Source: Euryarchaeota archaeon UBA556
Lineage (GTDB): Archaea > Thermoplasmatota > Poseidoniia > Poseidoniales > Thalassarchaeaceae
DNA: 13,451 nucleotides
Direction: 5' to 3'
NCBI GenBank assembly: GCA_002494975.1
Contig: DADI01000091.1
Location: forward strand, 1-13,451
The notes beneath the pieces are model-generated. The model did no database searches and was not told the DNA's origin. It worked only from the letters and a program-made list of their open reading frames with translations. Positions 7,786-13,451 of the stretch are shown here, piece by piece; positions within the stretch are counted from its first letter, which is position 1; each line of letters opens with the position of its first letter. Position numbers and translations under genes: made by a program.

Positions 7786-8756
7786 GACCACATATTTATC
7801 CATTCATCAATATTTTTTTGAATATCTTCTTCAGTAACATATTGTTCTACTACCGCTCCATTATTTATCGATTTGATCCGGCAACCACATGCATTAGCAT
7901 GGCCCCCTCCATCATTATCAAATCTAGTTGCTAATTTAGTCAAATCAAAAACCCCTCCTGATTTATGTATGAATGAGTTAGTATAGAATGAAGCAGAAAG
8001 AGGGTAACTTCCCTCTTCATCAAACCCAGCCCCAATATCTCCATGAATTACCAGGCAGGCGTCACACTCTTTCCCGGCGATTGCGGTTACATGATACCCA
8101 TTCGATCTTACTTTGAGATTTTCTAATCTGGCAATAGCTAATCTATCTATAATTTGAATATTTTCAGAAATTATTTCACCGAGATATTCCTGTTTTTCCC
8201 TTCTCTCCTCCAATTTTATTCTTATTTCTGGAATTTCTAAAATATCCTTTACAGGAACTTTATTTTGTATATTTTCAAGGATATTCATAGTAATTTCTTC
8301 GTCTTCACCAATGATTCTGCCTAACCATAATACAGGATTATGTCCCATAAACTCCTCAATTGTAATCGACCCACCATCTAATTTGTCTACCCAAACCATC
8401 ATTTCTGTTAAATCGGTCAAGTCCAATTTTTCTTTCAATATGTTATATGCAATTCTTGCTGCACTAGGAGTTTCTTCCCACAATACTACTGTTTCAGAGT
8501 CGCCTTTATCAATCGGTTTATTTGACTGATGATGATCAATGCTTAGTCCACATTTGGGATGTCTCGGCAAATCACATATTGCAGTATTTCGAGTTATCAA
8601 ATGGTCCATCATACCTGCCCTTAGATTCCCTGGATGACCAAATTTTATGTCTGCATTTGGCCACCATCTCCTTAATATTGCACCAGTTACAACCCCATCA
8701 AGATCACTATCGGTAATGATATTTGTAATATTTAGGGCCAACGCTTCGTCGGACAT
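7776..8756 (-). CDS. DHH/DHHA1-family phosphoesterase
   Basis: A phosphoesterase of the DHH superfamily, which uses two divalent metals to cleave phosphodiesters (nanoRNA, cyclic dinucleotides, single-stranded DNA) or pyrophosphate. Numbered from ATG 8756 (326 residues): motif I TDSDLDG with D16, D18 and D20; motif II CDLPRH with D62; motif III SIDHHQSN with D74-H75-H76; motif IV WVDKLDGG with D124; and the DHHA1 glycine signature NDGGGHANACGC with GGGH at 283-286. All catalytic positions are present, so it should be active. The frame also opens at TTG 8783, but those nine extra residues are not DHH-like and have no ribosome-binding site, so I prefer the ATG. Only weak AGGTG/GAG matches precede it. 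It resembles archaeal DHH proteins more than RecJ or bacterial GdpP, and the exact substrate cannot be read from sequence. Confidence 0.9.
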   Translation of the reverse strand: MSDEALALNITNIITDSDLDGVVTGAILRRWWPNADIKFGHPGNLRAGMMDHLITRNTAICDLPRHPKCGLSIDHHQSNKPIDKGDSETVVLWEETPSAARIAYNILKEKLDLTDLTEMMVWVDKLDGGSITIEEFMGHNPVLWLGRIIGEDEEITMNILENIQNKVPVKDILEIPEIRIKLEERREKQEYLGEIISENIQIIDRLAIARLENLKVRSNGYHVTAIAGKECDACLVIHGDIGAGFDEEGSYPLSASFYTNSFIHKSGGVFDLTKLATRFDNDGGGHANACGCRIKSINNGAVVEQYVTEEDIQKNIDEWINMWSQR

Positions 8757-8810
8757 ATTATGCAACTCTACGCACCTATTCAATTGTGTTTGTGTATTCT
8801 TCTTCTGCCA

Positions 8811-8822
8811 TTAATTGAATAT
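8811..8822. promoter_or_regulatory. A/T element shared by the divergent DHH and Nudix genes
   Basis: TTAATTGAATAT lies 22-33 nt before the Nudix ATG at 8844, the spacing of a TATA box for a leaderless transcript. Read on the other strand (ATATTCAATTAA) it could serve the DHH gene with a leader of about 30 nt. Confidence 0.28.
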
Positions 8823-8843
8823 CGATGACTTCTCCGGTTAGTC

Positions 8844-9254
8844 ATGGAAACATCATGCGGATTCATTCTAATCAATTATGACAGTGTTCTTCTATTGCAA
8901 TATCCGCAAGGTCATTGGAGTTTTCCCAAGGGACACGTAGAAGATTCGGATTCGGATCATTTTTCTACTGCAAGTAGGGAATTATTAGAAGAAACAGGTA
9001 TTTCTAAAGTCTCTTTAATCGATGGTTGGAGTTCAAGGACAGAATATAGTTTCTCACTGAAGGGTGTACCTACTTCAAAGCAAGTATTCTGGTATTTAGC
9101 GGAAACAGATGAGCTGAATGTCAAACTTTCTCATGAACATACGAACTATATGTGGCTTATTTTCGATGAAGCTATTCAGCAAGTAACTTTCGACCAAGAA
9201 ATCGAATTATTAAATTCCGCTAAAGGCTACCTTAAATCAATTCATCGTATTTAA
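8844..9254 (+). CDS. Nudix hydrolase, bis(5'-nucleosyl)-tetraphosphatase (Ap4A hydrolase) type
   Basis: Hydrolyses dinucleoside polyphosphates such as Ap4A, alarmone-like by-products of tRNA synthetases. The 136 residues match the layout of NUDT2-type enzymes: WSFPKGHVE at 25-33 leads into the Nudix box (G30, then R45-E46-L-L-E49-E50-T-G52). The box carries one more residue than the usual G-x5-E-x7-REUxEExGU spacing. Further on are VFWYLAE (81-87) and LSHEHTNYMWL (95-105), the hallmark of the asymmetric Ap4A branch. The start at ATG 8844 has no convincing Shine-Dalgarno, and an A/T element sits at leaderless spacing. It is divergent from the DHH phosphoesterase, another nucleotide-cleaving enzyme, and its stop overlaps the convergent exporter gene by 4 nt. 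Substrate choice within Nudix is inferred from similarity. Confidence 0.92.
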   Translation: METSCGFILINYDSVLLLQYPQGHWSFPKGHVEDSDSDHFSTASRELLEETGISKVSLIDGWSSRTEYSFSLKGVPTSKQVFWYLAETDELNVKLSHEHTNYMWLIFDEAIQQVTFDQEIELLNSAKGYLKSIHRI

Positions 9255-9862
9255 TTCGCATAAATCCCCATCGCTATCCAAATCATTACTATGCCGATAA
9301 AGAAATCAATAAATTTCCATGCCCTTTCTGTTTTTAGAAGTGGGGCAAGACGTCGTGCACCAAAGCCTAGACTATAAAAAAATATGAAAGAAGAACTCAT
9401 AGCTCCTATTGCAAAAGCAATTTTTTCATCTCCTTGAAATTGTAGAGACGCAGTACCTAACAGAACTGTGGTGTCAAGATAAACATGGGGATTTAACCAT
9501 GTGAAGCCCATGGTAATCATAGCTGTTTTTTTAGCACTGAATACATTATCAGTATCCTCAATTTCTAGCATATTACCTTTCCAAGCAGCCCGAAATCTCA
9601 TCATTGAATAAATAACTAAGAAAGAAATAGCCATCCATTCGATAATTTCAGCAATATTGCTAGAGTTAGAGAGGAATTCTCCGAATCCAAAAACGCCAAG
9701 ACCAATCAATATGGCATCAGAGAAAGCACATATCGTACATACAAGAAGAACATGACGATTAGATAGTCCTTGTCTTATTACAAAGGCATTTTGAGCACCA
9801 ATTGCGACAATCAAAGATAGACTAATCAAAGCGCCCTCGAATCCAGCTGATTCGATACCCAA
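9251..9862 (-). CDS. LysE/ArgO-family amino acid exporter
   Basis: A 203-residue membrane protein that in characterised relatives exports basic amino acids (arginine, lysine). Six hydrophobic segments are visible at about 9-29, 38-60, 72-90, 112-135, 148-168 and 182-201. Family signatures are IGAQNAFVIRQG (21-32) near helix 1 and TWLNPHVYLDT (121-131) in helix 4, both close to ArgO of Escherichia coli. The start is TTG at 9862, supported by GAGGTG 6 nt upstream; that Shine-Dalgarno overlaps the stop codon of pduO. So the gene is translated as the last member of an operon. The link between amino-acid export and cobalamin is unclear and may be only positional. Substrate is inferred from similarity. 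Confidence 0.93.
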   Translation of the reverse strand: MGIESAGFEGALISLSLIVAIGAQNAFVIRQGLSNRHVLLVCTICAFSDAILIGLGVFGFGEFLSNSSNIAEIIEWMAISFLVIYSMMRFRAAWKGNMLEIEDTDNVFSAKKTAMITMGFTWLNPHVYLDTTVLLGTASLQFQGDEKIAFAIGAMSSSFIFFYSLGFGARRLAPLLKTERAWKFIDFFIGIVMIWIAMGIYAN

Positions 9863-9868
9863 TTAGAA

Positions 9869-9874
9869 CACCTC
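9869..9874 (-). promoter_or_regulatory. Shine-Dalgarno of the exporter, overlapping the pduO stop
   Basis: GAGGTG on the minus strand, 6 nt before TTG 9862. Its first base belongs to the TAG stop of pduO, which suggests coupled expression and supports the TTG start. Confidence 0.65.
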
Positions 9875-10470
9875 TATCTTTTTCCGAGAGGTGTCCATAG
9901 AACTTCTTCTTCTCCGTTCTTTGATGAATACCACCTACCTAGGACAAACAACCAATCTGATAGGCGGTTGAGATAACAAATTATCTCAGTCCTCATTGCA
10001 TCTTCTCCGTCTATTGATATTATCTCACACACTTTTCTCTCTGCCCGTCTAGTAATAGTTCTAGCAACATGCATTGTCGCAACTGGTGCAGAACCAGTAG
10101 GCATAATGAATGATGTTAAGGGAGATAAACCTTCTAACATTTCATCCATTTCAGAGACCAAACGATCACATTGTTCCATTCCAATTAAGGCCATTTGAGT
10201 AGGTAACAAGCCAGGAGAACATGAACACTCTCCTCCTATGTCGAATAACTCTTGCTGAATAATCCCTAATTTTTCATCGGCGACATTAGAATATGTTGTT
10301 TTTCCGGCTCTATTTAATTCCATACGTACAACACCAATTTGTGAATTTAATTCGTCGATTGTACCATAAACACCGACTCTTAGATTTTCTTTCCCGACCC
10401 TTTTTCCATCAAGAAGAGATGTTTTACCAGTATCTCCGCCACCTGTGTGAACCTTAGTAATTCGAACCAT
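9874..10470 (-). CDS. ATP:cob(I)alamin adenosyltransferase, PduO type
   Basis: Transfers the adenosyl group of ATP to cob(I)alamin, giving adenosylcobalamin. From ATG 10470 the protein has 198 residues, normal for the PduO family. Seen: the nucleotide-binding start HTGGGDTGKTSLLDGKRV (8-25), VYGTIDELNSQIG (34-46), SFIMPTGSAPVATMHVAR (120-137) followed by TITRRAERKV (138-147), and YLNRLSDWLFVLGRW (166-180). The frame opens earlier at TTG 10497, but family proteins begin at MVRITKV, and GAGAG lies 6 nt before the ATG, so the ATG is preferred. It is third in a putative operon and followed 11 nt later by the exporter. The obvious consumer in this window is the B12-dependent NrdJ; other B12 enzymes may exist elsewhere. 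It may let the cell adenosylate scavenged cobalamin. Confidence 0.95.
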   Translation of the reverse strand: MVRITKVHTGGGDTGKTSLLDGKRVGKENLRVGVYGTIDELNSQIGVVRMELNRAGKTTYSNVADEKLGIIQQELFDIGGECSCSPGLLPTQMALIGMEQCDRLVSEMDEMLEGLSPLTSFIMPTGSAPVATMHVARTITRRAERKVCEIISIDGEDAMRTEIICYLNRLSDWLFVLGRWYSSKNGEEEVLWTPLGKR

Positions 10471-10476
10471 ACTATG

Positions 10477-10481
10477 CTCTC
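10477..10481 (-). promoter_or_regulatory. Shine-Dalgarno deciding the pduO start
   Basis: GAGAG on the minus strand, 6 nt before ATG 10470. It lies inside the reading frame that would follow from the upstream TTG at 10497, so the ATG start is favoured. Confidence 0.55.
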
Positions 10482-10518
10482 GGATAGGGTTAGACAATAT
10501 GAATAATCGTCTTTTTCA

Positions 10519-11214
10519 TTAATCTAAATCTAAGTATTTTTTAATGGTCTCAGTCCATGATTCATCGACAGATCCCCACCCACCGATTTTCTCCAGTTGT
10601 ACAATATGTTCCGTTCTTGCCGATTCATTATTTTCCTTTTCATAAATCAGCGCTAATGCCGCATGACTCATTGCATTAATCCATTGTTCATCCATATCCC
10701 AAGATTTCTCAAAATGAGCAATGGCGCCATTATTTCCATGAATCAATCCTCTACTAATTTGCCTTAGACCAGATTTAGACCATGAAATGCCTTGAACACC
10801 AATAATCAAACCCCTGAATACTAGATAAATCTCGAGAATCACCAAAGTTGATGCGAGTACAAATGACCCTATTTGTTCAATTTGGTCAGCATCCGACCAT
10901 CTTTCTGAAAGTAGCGTTATTGAACCTATACAAAATAAAATTCCTCCAAAAGGCGCGACAATGACATCATCATTACTTAATGACATTTTGATCACTCCAT
11001 AGATTACCGCCCCCCCTCCTACGATAGAGGCAAGATATGCAGGGACCAAATCATTTTCAACTCCTCTCGGCGCATTTATTGATAGCCATAGAATAATCGA
11101 AACAAATAACAAAATACCTGCGAATCTTCCACTTATTTCTGGAAATGGTTGTTTTCTACTATACCAAAAAACAGTTATTGCCATCCCAGCAAATAAAATA
11201 ATCCAAGGCCACAT
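10519..11214 (-). CDS. Membrane protein of unknown function with soluble C-terminal tail
   Basis: Not recognised as a known family. From ATG 11214 it has 231 residues. Hydrophobic segments start at the N-terminus (WPWIILFAGMAITVFW) and continue at about 30-45, 58-76, 85-100 and 115-140, giving about five helices. The last about 75 residues are polar and helical, beginning near GLIHGNNGAIAHFEKSW and containing the TPR-like stretch INAMSHAALALIYEKENNES. A single TPR-like helix pair is possible. The frame opens at GTG 11223, which would overlap the previous stop, but GGAG (11223-11226) sits 8 nt before ATG 11214 and fits that start much better. It is second in the putative operon, 5 nt after the preceding gene and about 48 nt before pduO. 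A role in cobalamin uptake is conceivable from position only. Confidence 0.75.
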   Translation of the reverse strand: MWPWIILFAGMAITVFWYSRKQPFPEISGRFAGILLFVSIILWLSINAPRGVENDLVPAYLASIVGGGAVIYGVIKMSLSNDDVIVAPFGGILFCIGSITLLSERWSDADQIEQIGSFVLASTLVILEIYLVFRGLIIGVQGISWSKSGLRQISRGLIHGNNGAIAHFEKSWDMDEQWINAMSHAALALIYEKENNESARTEHIVQLEKIGGWGSVDESWTETIKKYLDLD

Positions 11215-11219
11215 TACAA

Positions 11220-11540
11220 TCACTCCATTGATTCAATGCCCCAACCTGGCATCCAAAAATCTTCGTTATCTAACCATTTCAACCACTCATCTGTATCTGA
11301 TCTTAGAAGCCTAAATGCTCTTCTATCCAAGCCTGATAAGAGTTCATCCGTTACTTCACCTTTCTTGTAGGCATCAGTCCATTCTACTTGCATTTGACGA
11401 ATTAAACGCTGTCCTTCAGCAGAATTATCAAAATTCTTTTCAGAAATCTCTCTTAAATCCTGTAGCCAGAGGCGTGTTCCTTTGATATGGGGTTCTTCAT
11501 GGAGGATTTTTTTATTCTTTTTGAACGGCCACCAACCCAT
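11220..11540 (-). CDS. Small soluble protein of unknown function
   Basis: No family recognised. From ATG 11540 it has 106 residues, starting MGWWPFKKNKK, followed by a charged helical body (RLWLQDLREISEKNF, QRLIRQMQVEWTDAYKKG) and a Trp-rich end (EWLKWLDNEDFWMPGWG). No membrane segment and no metal-binding motif is visible. The frame also opens at ATG 11639 and ATG 11609, but these run across the divergent rlmH start and give a low-complexity extension, so the shorter form is chosen. No clear Shine-Dalgarno is seen for any of the three starts, which suits a first gene on a leaderless transcript. It leads the putative operon to the membrane protein, pduO and the exporter. Tryptophan-rich ends often pack against membranes or partner proteins, so it may work with the adjacent membrane protein; this is inference. 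Confidence 0.7.
   Translation of the reverse strand: MGWWPFKKNKKILHEEPHIKGTRLWLQDLREISEKNFDNSAEGQRLIRQMQVEWTDAYKKGEVTDELLSGLDRRAFRLLRSDTDEWLKWLDNEDFWMPGWGIESME
11223..11226 (-). promoter_or_regulatory. Shine-Dalgarno deciding the start of the membrane protein
   Basis: GGAG on the minus strand lies inside the last codons of the upstream gene, 8 nt before ATG 11214. It would be almost on top of the alternative GTG 11223. Confidence 0.5.
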
Positions 11541-11618
11541 CTTAATCGAACTCGCGTAATGGTCTTCTTTCTTGATGCTTTGCGAATCAATGAAAGAGCG
11601 CCTCCTCATCGGATAACC

Positions 11619-12053
11619 GTGGGGCGCGTATTTGTTCATTTACACGGAAAAGCCAAAGATTCATCTTTTCGTGCGGCCATTTCCGATTATGCCAATAGAT
11701 TAAATTCAGATGGTGTTCAAATTATTGAACATAGAAATCAAACCGACCCGGGAGAATATCTTGATAATATAATCAAGAAAGCCGGAAAAGATACGGTCAT
11801 ACTTTTACAAGAAAATGGAGAAAACCTTGATAGCATAGGATATTCAAAAAAAATGAAGGAATGGCGAATTTCTAATAATTCAGTACATTTAGTAGTGGGA
11901 CCTCCCGGCGGGTTTGGAATTTATGGGGGCGATTTGCAATCGCTTTCGTTGGGTAGAATAACTCTCCCTCATGAACTAGCTGCAGTTGTTTTATTAGAGC
12001 AATTATATCGTTCATGTACGATAATCAAAGGACTTCCTTATCATCGTGCATAA
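11619..12053 (+). CDS. rlmH: RlmH-type SPOUT methyltransferase (23S rRNA pseudouridine N3-methyltransferase family)
   Basis: SPOUT-fold, SAM-dependent methyltransferase. The Escherichia coli member methylates N3 of pseudouridine 1915 in 23S rRNA; the target in archaea is not something I can state. From GTG 11619 it has 144 residues, near the 155 of the E. coli enzyme. Seen: the SAM-binding knot region HLVVGPPGGFG (90-100), LSLGRITLPHELAAVVL (109-125), and the family's C-terminal signature EQLYRSCTIIKGLPYHRA with the terminal YHR (141-143). The frame is open upstream to 11487, but those residues do not resemble the family start, which begins at VFVHLHGKAKD, so the GTG is chosen. No clear Shine-Dalgarno precedes it. 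It is divergent from the operon at 11540 by 78 nt, and its stop abuts the panD stop with no gap. Confidence 0.92.
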   Translation: MGRVFVHLHGKAKDSSFRAAISDYANRLNSDGVQIIEHRNQTDPGEYLDNIIKKAGKDTVILLQENGENLDSIGYSKKMKEWRISNNSVHLVVGPPGGFGIYGGDLQSLSLGRITLPHELAAVVLLEQLYRSCTIIKGLPYHRA

Positions 12054-12416
12054 TCAATGAGTTTCAATGATTTCATTCAAGCTATTAACATGAATTATAG
12101 TCGGCGAATACCCTTCTAAATCCTGTTCTTCAATACTTTTGTAGGTGACTAAGATTACCAAGTCCCCAGGGTGGACTAGATGTGCCGCTGCACCATTAAT
12201 ACATATTTTTCCAGAACCTCTTTCTCCCCGAATAACATATGTTTGAAGGCGTGAACCATTAGTAATATTCAGCACTTCAATTTTTTCCCACTCGACTATA
12301 TTTGCGGCTTCAATTAGGTCTGAATCTATAGTTATCGAACCTATATAATTCACATCAGCCTCTGTTACTGTTGCGCGATGAATTTTCGAATTCATTACTG
12401 TCCTTAATGCCATCAT
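12054..12416 (-). CDS. panD: Aspartate 1-decarboxylase (pyruvoyl enzyme)
   Basis: Decarboxylates aspartate to beta-alanine for pantothenate and coenzyme A. The 120-residue proenzyme cleaves itself between Gly26 and Ser27 (YIGSITID), turning Ser27 into the pyruvoyl group. Catalytic residues are in place: K11, R56 and Y60 (equivalents of K9, R54 and Y58), and the diagnostic ERGSGKICINGAAAH (65-79) with VHPGDLVIL. Two consecutive ATG codons (12416 and 12413) allow starts one residue apart; the second gives the more usual MALRT. An A/T element at 12441-12450 lies at leaderless spacing and no Shine-Dalgarno is seen. PanD is a bacterial family that is uncommon in archaea, where a PLP-dependent decarboxylase is better known, so transfer is likely. 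It is convergent with rlmH and divergent from the surface protein. Confidence 0.97.
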   Translation of the reverse strand: MMALRTVMNSKIHRATVTEADVNYIGSITIDSDLIEAANIVEWEKIEVLNITNGSRLQTYVIRGERGSGKICINGAAAHLVHPGDLVILVTYKSIEEQDLEGYSPTIIHVNSLNEIIETH

Positions 12417-12440
12417 TAAATGTGCCGAAGAATATTCTAC

Positions 12441-12450
12441 ATTTTAATGC
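12441..12450 (-). promoter_or_regulatory. TATA-like element of panD
   Basis: The minus strand reads GCATTAAAAT, 25-34 nt before the first panD ATG. Spacing fits an archaeal TATA box for a leaderless transcript. Confidence 0.33.
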
Positions 12451-12550
12451 AAGGTTTAGTTGAACTATGATACTAAAACATCGTGTTGATACATCTGTTA
12501 ATTTATCAGGGTGGCGTTGATAAGTAATTCAGATTTAGGAAACATACTTC

Positions 12551-12556
12551 GGTGGT
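12551..12556 (+). promoter_or_regulatory. GGTG-type Shine-Dalgarno of the surface protein
   Basis: GGTGGT, 4 nt before ATG 12561. GGTG-containing sites pair with the GAUCACCUCC end of archaeal 16S rRNA. It supports the start. Confidence 0.5.
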
Positions 12557-12560
12557 CACG

Positions 12561-13451
12561 ATGATAGGTAAATTACAAAAAAACATAGGTGTAGAGGGCA
12601 CGAGAAAAAGCATTATTGCAGGACTCATGGTATTCATTATGCTATTTAGTACTCAGATGTATTCATTCCAAGATTTTGAACCATATGACGAAGAAAAATC
12701 TGAGTGGGCCCCGGTGGTCCAGAGAACTGCATTTCAACAGTTAGATACAGCCAATGGACCAATGGCTGAGAGTAATGAAGTTCAACCAGGGGCAGAAAAT
12801 CCATTCGCCCATCCAGCATTCAACGACCCAATGTATCACGATCCATTATCAGTATACGGTAAAGTTTCAGACCCTTCTGCATTAGCTTTAGATCCTAGCT
12901 ACGGATTCTTATTAGAAGAGACAGATACTGAAGATCACGATAACGATGGAATTTCAGATTTGAATGATTTAGATGATGATAACGATGGAATCAATGACTT
13001 AATTGAGAGATTTGATGGCTGTTATGGCACAGATCCTTTTGATCATGATAACGACGGTATACAGGACGAATTCGATTGGGATGACGATAATGACGGATTA
13101 TTAGAGGGGCCAATAGACTGGTCTCAAGGTGCGGATCCTCAGAATAATACCGAAGATAGATATGTTATTCCTACAACTGTTCATCCTTGGACACAAACTC
13201 AAGTAGGTACTGGTTACAGAATTGATCAAAACTTAATGGATCATGATAATGATGGCGTTACGGATGATGACGTAGACGGTTCGGGGGCAGGCTCTTTTGA
13301 TGAAGACGATGATAACGACGGTCGAATTGACCAGTTCACATGGCCTTGTGATTTTGATAGCGACGGTTTACAGGATTATTTTGATTTAGATGATGATTAC
13401 GACGGAGTTGCAGATCTGTGGGATGCACACCCATGGAACGCCCAAATTACT
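12561..13451 (+). CDS. Secreted surface protein with thrombospondin type 3-like Ca-binding repeats, C-terminus cut by window edge
   Basis: First 297 residues of a longer protein that remains open to the last base. Residues 1-36 form a signal peptide or membrane anchor: a basic start (MIGKLQKN), then the hydrophobic run SIIAGLMVFIMLFS (17-30). A low-complexity linker rich in Pro, Glu and Asn follows (37-124). From 125 come eight D-x-D-x-D-G units, at residues 125, 138, 161, 174, 227, 249, 264 and 277. They match the calcium-binding motif of thrombospondin type 3 repeats. A cysteine at 154 and another at 263 might be paired. The predicted location is the outer surface, where Ca ions would stiffen the repeats. 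Such Asp-rich repeat proteins are frequent in Marine Group II archaea. The C-terminal anchor or any adhesion domain would lie right of the window. Confidence 0.88.
   Translation, partial: MIGKLQKNIGVEGTRKSIIAGLMVFIMLFSTQMYSFQDFEPYDEEKSEWAPVVQRTAFQQLDTANGPMAESNEVQPGAENPFAHPAFNDPMYHDPLSVYGKVSDPSALALDPSYGFLLEETDTEDHDNDGISDLNDLDDDNDGINDLIERFDGCYGTDPFDHDNDGIQDEFDWDDDNDGLLEGPIDWSQGADPQNNTEDRYVIPTTVHPWTQTQVGTGYRIDQNLMDHDNDGVTDDDVDGSGAGSFDEDDDNDGRIDQFTWPCDFDSDGLQDYFDLDDDYDGVADLWDAHPWNAQIT
12933..13415 (+). repeat. Tandem calcium-binding repeats within the surface protein
   Basis: Eight units with the core D-x-D-x-D-G-x-x-[DE], mostly DHDNDG or DDDNDG. Three pairs are spaced exactly 13 residues apart (125/138, 161/174, 264/277); one pair is 22 apart (227/249). 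In DNA they show as similar but codon-varied GAT/GAC-rich blocks, so the repeat is kept at protein level. Confidence 0.85.

Noticed and set aside
8776..8811. Eleven-codon minus-strand ORF (MAEEEYTNTIE) just before the DHH gene
   Set aside because: No ribosome-binding site and no evidence for a leader peptide; it is short enough to be chance. A frameshifted DHH start is also unlikely, since the conserved domain begins after ATG 8756.
11487..11618. Extended N-terminus for the RlmH protein from ATG 11487
   Set aside because: The extra 44 residues do not resemble the family and would overlap the divergent gene; the GTG at 11619 gives the usual length.
12417..12560. Possible tRNA or small RNA in the gap between panD and the surface protein
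   Set aside because: No cloverleaf-like pairing or conserved tRNA arms were seen; only promoter-like A/T stretches are present.
12933..13415. Periodic GATGATGAT-like DNA read as a CRISPR or satellite array
   Set aside because: Units vary in codons and spacing and sit in one open frame, so they reflect protein repeats.

Overview
The window looks like a compact, AT-rich piece of a planktonic archaeal genome, most likely Marine Group II (Poseidoniales, Thermoplasmatota). This assignment is inferred from the gene content, not from a marker gene. The main clues are a surface protein built from D-x-D-N-D-G (thrombospondin type 3) repeats, a very large helical-repeat protein ending in a PIN nuclease domain, an archaeal-style DHH phosphoesterase, an NUDT2-like Nudix hydrolase, and several genes without a ribosome-binding site that carry an A/T element about 25-33 nt upstream of the ATG. 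Against that background several metabolic genes look strikingly bacterial: long-form B12-dependent ribonucleotide reductase, isocitrate dehydrogenase, PanD, ArgO-like exporter and OsmC.

Layout. 1-1960 (minus) is the N-terminal half of an adenosylcobalamin-dependent ribonucleotide reductase (nrdJ), cut off by the window edge. A 171-nt gap with a small inverted repeat separates it from an OsmC-family gene (minus, 2132-2524), which is divergent from NADP-type isocitrate dehydrogenase (plus, 2595-3824). Icd converges, 9 nt apart, with the 1122-residue PIN protein (minus, 3834-7202, TTG start). A divergent 112-nt gap leads to a four-helix, histidine-rich membrane protein (plus, 7315-7785) whose end overlaps a DHH phosphoesterase (minus, 7776-8756). 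Divergent from that is an Ap4A-type Nudix hydrolase (plus, 8844-9254).

11540 down to 9251 (minus) looks like one operon: two unrecognised genes (a small soluble protein and a membrane protein with a soluble tail), then a PduO-type ATP:cob(I)alamin adenosyltransferase, then a LysE/ArgO-type exporter, each downstream gene with its own Shine-Dalgarno. Divergent from it is an RlmH-type SPOUT methyltransferase (plus, GTG start 11619). Its stop codon abuts the stop of panD, aspartate 1-decarboxylase (minus, 12054-12416). From 12561 to the right edge runs a secreted Ca-binding-type repeat protein, incomplete at its 3' end.

How the genes fit together. PduO makes adenosylcobalamin, the cofactor that NrdJ needs, so the window holds both the supply and a consumer of that cofactor. 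PanD feeds beta-alanine to coenzyme A synthesis. Icd serves the TCA cycle and NADPH supply. The DHH and Nudix enzymes probably clean up signalling or damaged nucleotides. No mobile element, CRISPR array, tRNA or rRNA was seen. No gap between genes exceeds about 170 nt. The least explained items are the helical-repeat/PIN protein and the two genes ahead of pduO.
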